The notes under the pieces: generated by a model
What the model was told of the DNA's origin: nothing
Database searches by the model: none
What the model saw: the letters and a program-made list of their open reading frames with translations, nothing else
Origin: Thermococci archaeon
Lineage (GTDB): Archaea; Methanobacteriota_B; Thermococci; Methanofastidiosales; B48-G16
Assembly: GCA_030668905.1 (NCBI GenBank)
Contig: DAOVEQ010000043.1
Location: 1-7,534 of the forward strand
Direction: 5' to 3'
DNA: 7,534 nt
Made by a program: the position numbers and the translations under genes
Part shown: piece by piece, positions 4,602 through 7,534 of the stretch
Layout: each line of letters starts with the position of its first letter
Position numbering within the stretch: position 1 is the stretch's first letter

Positions 4602-5887
4602 TAATAAATCCTTTTAAGCCCGAGTATCAGAAATATCTGCAGATAGATCTTAATAAAATACCGAAAGAGATCGTTGAGTTATCTATAAATAGAGTGATGA
4701 AATTCAAAAAGAATCCAGATTATTACATAAACCTCGAGGAAAAAGACGATATTATCTCTTTCTTCTTGTTATGCCAGGGTCTGGCATTATCTCCAAATTC
4801 TCAAAAGAGTTTCCATGCTTTAAACATTTTGAAACAAACGATACAGAAGAGACTGGAGATCAATCCGGATATAACGGATATGAAAGAGCTCATGAGTATA
4901 GAGCCTTCAGATCTCAGAGGAGAGGATACGTACAGGTTCAAATCTTTGAAAAACGCTCCGGCAGAGTTTATGCTGAAATGGTATGAAATCTATGACGCGA
5001 TCGATCCGATCTCAGAGTATATTCTCAAAGGAAAGGTTCATGTTTCCAAATATGAACTTGCGAAGATATACGTTGAGGTTTTGGGTAAAAAAACATATAG
5101 ATATTTAAATAGTATCTCAGAAGCTATAATAAAGGCAGACCACCCTCTTCATAAAAAGATTTTAAATTCTATAAAGTTTTACTCTGCACCTATAAAAACC
5201 ACAGAAAAGCTTTCTTCAAATAAATTTCCTCCATGTATCAATACATCTTTTAACGGCGTTACTGCAGGGACACGAAACTATGCCATAACTGTTCTTCTGA
5301 CTTCTTTTTTATCCTATGCGAGAATTTTTCCATCTACAAAAATCTTTGACAGGAATTTCAATGTAGAGCTTCAGGAAAAAGAGATCGAAGTTATCCTAAA
5401 AGAGATAGTCCCAATGATTCTTGAAGCCGGGGGCAGATGCGATCCTCCTCTTTTCAAGGATCAACCTATAGAAAATGAGAACGTGTTTTATCACTTAGGA
5501 TTTGGACTTACTTCATCTCCAAATATAAAAGACTTTGGAAGGTCAAAATGGTACCTACCTCCTAATTGTTCTAAAATACGAGAAAACGCTCCTTCTCTAT
5601 GTCATCATGATGACTTCTGCAGAAAAAAATTCTATCAGATTATTGACAAAGAGAAGGCATCTAATCTTATAAAAGCATCAGAAAAAAGAGATAAAAAAAG
5701 CCTGGGGGAAAAAATCCTAGAAGCATTGGAAAAATATGATACCACAGAAAAGGTGAGTTCTCACTTGAATATTTCCGAAAAAGAGATCGAAAAACAGCTT
5801 GATATCCTCATAAGAAATAAGATAGTGGGATACAAAGGAATAAACAATCCTCTGATATATTATATAAGAAGAAAAAGACTATCCTAA
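4598..5887 (+). CDS. priL: DNA primase large subunit (PriL) with an inserted HTH-like segment
   Basis: PriL (429 aa) pairs with the catalytic subunit PriS to make RNA or DNA primers at replication forks; PriS is not in this window. Residues 1 to about 195 form the helical N-terminal part. The Fe-S domain starts at KFPPCI (C213) and continues with NGVTAGTRNYAITVLLTSFL and W/YLPPNCSKI (C324), SLC (C335) and FC (C341). C213, C324, C335 and C341 fit the four 4Fe-4S ligands; C281 (GRCDPP) is extra. The closing NPLIYYIRRKR (417-427) matches the usual 'HPL.YY..R' end, but in most homologues I recall this lies close to the last cysteine; here about 70 residues intervene and read like a small HTH. The TTG start overlaps the HDAC stop and has GAGAG upstream; the first in-frame ATG (M34) would cut conserved sequence. 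The 3' end overlaps nadA by 9 bp. Confidence 0.93.
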   Translation: MIINPFKPEYQKYLQIDLNKIPKEIVELSINRVMKFKKNPDYYINLEEKDDIISFFLLCQGLALSPNSQKSFHALNILKQTIQKRLEINPDITDMKELMSIEPSDLRGEDTYRFKSLKNAPAEFMLKWYEIYDAIDPISEYILKGKVHVSKYELAKIYVEVLGKKTYRYLNSISEAIIKADHPLHKKILNSIKFYSAPIKTTEKLSSNKFPPCINTSFNGVTAGTRNYAITVLLTSFLSYARIFPSTKIFDRNFNVELQEKEIEVILKEIVPMILEAGGRCDPPLFKDQPIENENVFYHLGFGLTSSPNIKDFGRSKWYLPPNCSKIRENAPSLCHHDDFCRKKFYQIIDKEKASNLIKASEKRDKKSLGEKILEALEKYDTTEKVSSHLNISEKEIEKQLDILIRNKIVGYKGINNPLIYYIRRKRLS

Positions 5888-6778
5888 CTCCATCATCCTT
5901 TCTATAGCTTTTCTTGCTCTTTTAGCTATATCGGGATCTACTTTAACGACTTTATCTTTCTTTTTCATTACATTATAGAGTTTTGGAAGGGTATGCTTTT
6001 TCATATTTGTGCATACAGCATTTTCAATACCATAAAACTCTTTTTCAGGGAACTCTTTTTTCAATCTGTAGCACATCTCTTTTTCCGTTCCTATGATAAA
6101 CTCCTTTTCATCAAGGGTGGCCTTTTTTATCATCTGAGATGTTGAGCAGACATAATCAGCCAACGTTTGTACCTCTGGTGTACATTCTGGATGAACTAAA
6201 ACTGAAGCATCGGGATGTTCTTTTTTAAGTTTCAGTATATCTTCCTTGGTGATCATGAACTCGTGAACTCTGCAGTGCCCGAACTCTGGTAGAGGTATTA
6301 TCTTTTTATCTGTATGTTTCTGGGTGTACCATGCAAGGTTTTTATCAGGTCCGAAGAGCACCGTATCTTCCTCAAGAGAATTAACGACTTTAATAGGATT
6401 GGCTGAGGTACAGGTAATATCTGCTTCTGCCTTCGCTTCTGCCAGAGTATTGACATAAACGACTACGGCAGCCTCAGGATACTTTTTCCTTGCTTCTTTT
6501 ATCCTTTCAGCTGGAAGCATTCCAGCCAATGGACATTTAGAGGTATCGTCAGGAATAAGAACTGTTTTATTGGGTTTCAGAATAGCAGCAGTCTCTGCCA
6601 TGAAATTTACACCACAAAAAACAATATATTTGGCATCTACATCCTGAGAAATCCTACATAGTTCCAGGGAATCCCCTTTAAAGTCTGCTACATCCTGGAT
6701 CTCTGGAATCTGATAATTATGAGCGAGAATTACAAAATCTCCTGTTTTTTTCAGTTCTAATATTTTATCTTTGAACAT
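5879..6778 (-). CDS. nadA: Quinolinate synthase A
   Basis: At 299 aa this is the normal archaeal NadA length. It condenses iminoaspartate with dihydroxyacetone phosphate to quinolinate in de novo NAD synthesis, using an oxygen-sensitive 4Fe-4S cluster. The three expected cluster cysteines are C82 (DDTSKCPLAGM), C169 (FGHCRVHEF) and C256 (NAVCTNM), almost the same spacing as in the Pyrococcus enzyme. Other family signatures are AHNYQIPEIQDVADFKGDSL near the start, TCTSAN (122-127), HPECTPEV (196-203) and GTEKEM (230-235). ATG 6778 is the only possible start, since an in-frame TGA lies four codons upstream. GGAGGT directly abuts it, an unusually short spacing; GAGATG slightly farther up may be used instead. 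It is divergent from a small HTH regulator, with a palindrome over its TATA box. Partner genes nadB/aspartate dehydrogenase and nadC are not in the window. Confidence 0.96.
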   Translation of the reverse strand: MFKDKILELKKTGDFVILAHNYQIPEIQDVADFKGDSLELCRISQDVDAKYIVFCGVNFMAETAAILKPNKTVLIPDDTSKCPLAGMLPAERIKEARKKYPEAAVVVYVNTLAEAKAEADITCTSANPIKVVNSLEEDTVLFGPDKNLAWYTQKHTDKKIIPLPEFGHCRVHEFMITKEDILKLKKEHPDASVLVHPECTPEVQTLADYVCSTSQMIKKATLDEKEFIIGTEKEMCYRLKKEFPEKEFYGIENAVCTNMKKHTLPKLYNVMKKKDKVVKVDPDIAKRARKAIERMMELG

Positions 6779-6790
6779 ACCTCCATCTCA

Positions 6791-6807
6791 AAAGAAACCT
6801 TTATTAA
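6791..6807 (+). promoter_or_regulatory. BRE/TATA promoter of the HTH regulator gene
   Basis: AAAGAAAC (6791-6798) followed by TTTATTAA (6800-6807) fits an archaeal BRE plus TATA box. The box centre is about 29 bp from ATG 6833 and there is no SD, so the message is probably leaderless or nearly so. Confidence 0.5.
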
Positions 6808-6814
6808 CCTTTCT

Positions 6815-6823
6815 AATATATAA
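6815..6823 (-). promoter_or_regulatory. TATA box of nadA
   Basis: On the minus strand TTATATATT (6823-6815) is a good TATA box. The transcript would begin near 6794, leaving a leader of about 16 nt that contains GAGATGGAGGT immediately before the nadA start codon. The left arm of the palindrome overlaps this box. Confidence 0.5.
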
Positions 6824-6834
6824 CATTGTTATAT
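6818..6834. promoter_or_regulatory. Perfect 17-bp palindrome, probable operator between nadA and the HTH gene
   Basis: ATATAACA (6818-6825) and TGTTATAT (6827-6834) are perfect complements around a single central T. The site overlaps the nadA TATA box on one side and the first two bases of the regulator's ATG on the other. A dimeric repressor bound here would block both genes. The palindrome is seen; the operator role is inferred. Confidence 0.6.
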
Positions 6835-7168
6835 GAAGCTTCCGTGCGAGGTTATAGCAAAAGAGATCCTGCCTTCAATAAGGTCTGCAGTGGTTTTTAT
6901 CCTTTATAGTGAATACGGTCTCACACAAACAGAGATAGCTGAGAAGATGGGGATAACACAGGCTTCTGTAAATCAATATATACAAGAAACAAGAGGTAAA
7001 AACAAAATTATTTTAGAACAGATTCCAGAGATTAGAGAAAAATTAAGAGAGATGGCTGAAATAGTTTTAAGTAATGAAAAGTATTCTGATTCTCTCTGCA
7101 ATCTCTGCAAAGACATCAGAAAAGATAAGGTATTTTGTAAGATTTATAAAAATTTATGCGGCGATTAA
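6833..7168 (+). CDS. Small HTH transcriptional regulator with C-terminal cysteine cluster (COG2522-like)
   Basis: This 111-aa protein begins MKLPCEVIAKEILPSIRSAV, the typical start of the archaeal COG2522 regulators, whose HTH also occurs in ThiR-type fusions. The HTH is at about residues 30-54 (LTQTEIAEKMG as helix 2, ITQASVNQYI as the recognition helix, then RG). A helical linker leads to C89-L-C... cysteines at 89, 92, 102 and 109 (CX2CX9CX6C), a possible metal or Fe-S site; C5 may add to it. There is no ThiN or other sensor domain, so this is the short form. ATG 6833 has no SD and fits a leaderless message. The gene is divergent from nadA with a palindrome across its own start codon, which suggests autoregulation and control of nadA. 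This is inferred from position; family members sit beside many different genes. It overlaps the HAD gene tail by 4 bp. Confidence 0.85.
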   Translation: MKLPCEVIAKEILPSIRSAVVFILYSEYGLTQTEIAEKMGITQASVNQYIQETRGKNKIILEQIPEIREKLREMAEIVLSNEKYSDSLCNLCKDIRKDKVFCKIYKNLCGD

Positions 7169-7534
7169 TCCACAAAATTCAGAATTTCACTTAATTTTTT
7201 TATTTTTGGCGTATACTCCGCATCTTTTATTCTTGTTATCAATACGGTCTTCATCCCTACATCCTTCGCACCTTTTAAATCTTCTAGTTTATTGTCCACC
7301 ATCAGGACTTCCTCAGGCGGTAAATCTAATCTCTCCAGTGCAATTTCGTATATTTTTGGTGACGGTTTTTCATACTTCGCTTCAGAAGATATGATCACAA
7401 ACTCAAAAAAATGTTCCAACCCTAGCCTCAAAATTTTTTCCCACTGCTTTACAGAAACGCCATTCGTTACTATCCCAAGTTTCTTTTTTCTTTTTACAAG
7501 TTCTATGAGTGTAGGAATAGTATCATCAAAAGGC
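7165..7534 (-). CDS. HAD-superfamily phosphatase, 3' part only (TIGR02253-like, subfamily IA)
   Basis: The frame is open from the right window edge to the TAA at 7167-7165 (about 122 residues visible); the N-terminal part with the nucleophile DxD motif lies outside. Visible motifs are motif II (GIVTNG), then VKQWEKILRLGLEHFF, motif III lysine in YEKPSPKIYEIAL, and motif IV in MVDNKLEDLKGAKDVGMKT. The wording matches the archaeal TIGR02253 group of small-molecule phosphatases, such as phosphoglycolate- or glyceraldehyde-3-phosphate-type enzymes; the substrate cannot be told from this. Motif IV reads VDNKLED rather than the common VGDRLxxD, leaving D-x4-D as the acidic pair. TTG at 7431 is not the start, since conserved motif II lies upstream of it. 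The stop shares TTAA with the convergent regulator gene. Confidence 0.88.
   Translation of the reverse strand, partial: PFDDTIPTLIELVKRKKKLGIVTNGVSVKQWEKILRLGLEHFFEFVIISSEAKYEKPSPKIYEIALERLDLPPEEVLMVDNKLEDLKGAKDVGMKTVLITRIKDAEYTPKIKKLSEILNFVD

Noticed and set aside
7429..7431. TTG 7431 as the start of a small 88-aa HAD protein
   Set aside because: HAD motif II (GIVTNG) and VKQWEKI lie upstream in the same open frame, so the gene continues past the window.

Overview
The window is 7.5 kb of AT-rich archaeal chromosome. Archaeal identity rests on gene content: transcription factor E (TFE), a primase large subunit with its Fe-S cysteines, an archaeal-type quinolinate synthase and a 'MKLPCE..' type regulator. 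BRE/TATA-type promoters and GGTG/GGAGG ribosome sites support this. The gene set fits a euryarchaeon-like lineage, but I cannot name a genus. Genes are packed tightly: several operon junctions are 1 to 7 nt apart or overlap, and two convergent gene pairs share bases at their stop codons.

Region 1 (2-1709, + strand) is an information-processing cluster. It holds the 3' part of an MnmC/MnmD-like tRNA-modification methyltransferase with an unusual cysteine-cluster tail, then TFE alpha, then an HD-domain phosphohydrolase whose start is 1 nt after the TFE stop.

Region 2 (1714-3528, - strand) is a three-gene operon of unrecognised function. In transcription order it encodes a small exported protein with eight cysteines and seven tryptophans, an exported single-anchor protein with a DUF3108-like look, and a membrane protein with about eight spans. 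It is the accessory-looking part of the window and the best candidate for an undescribed system: a cell-surface or secreted disulfide-rich product with its own membrane partner. Its promoter (3605-3620) is strong, and the leader behind it carries direct and inverted repeats.

The gap 3529-3725 holds that promoter, an (AT)n tract, a small inverted repeat and weak promoter candidates for the rightward operon.

Region 3 (3726-5887, + strand) is a histone-deacetylase-family hydrolase translationally coupled (TTGA overlap) to the DNA primase large subunit PriL. PriL seems to carry an extra helix-turn-helix-like segment inside its C-terminal Fe-S domain.

Region 4 (5879-7534) has nadA (- strand) divergent from a small HTH regulator with a C-terminal cysteine cluster (+ strand). 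A perfect 17-bp palindrome in their 54-bp spacer overlaps both the nadA TATA box and the regulator's start codon, suggesting control of both genes from one operator. The window ends in the 3' part of a HAD-family phosphatase on the - strand, which overlaps the regulator's stop by 4 bp.

No tRNA, rRNA, CRISPR array, transposase or integrase is visible.
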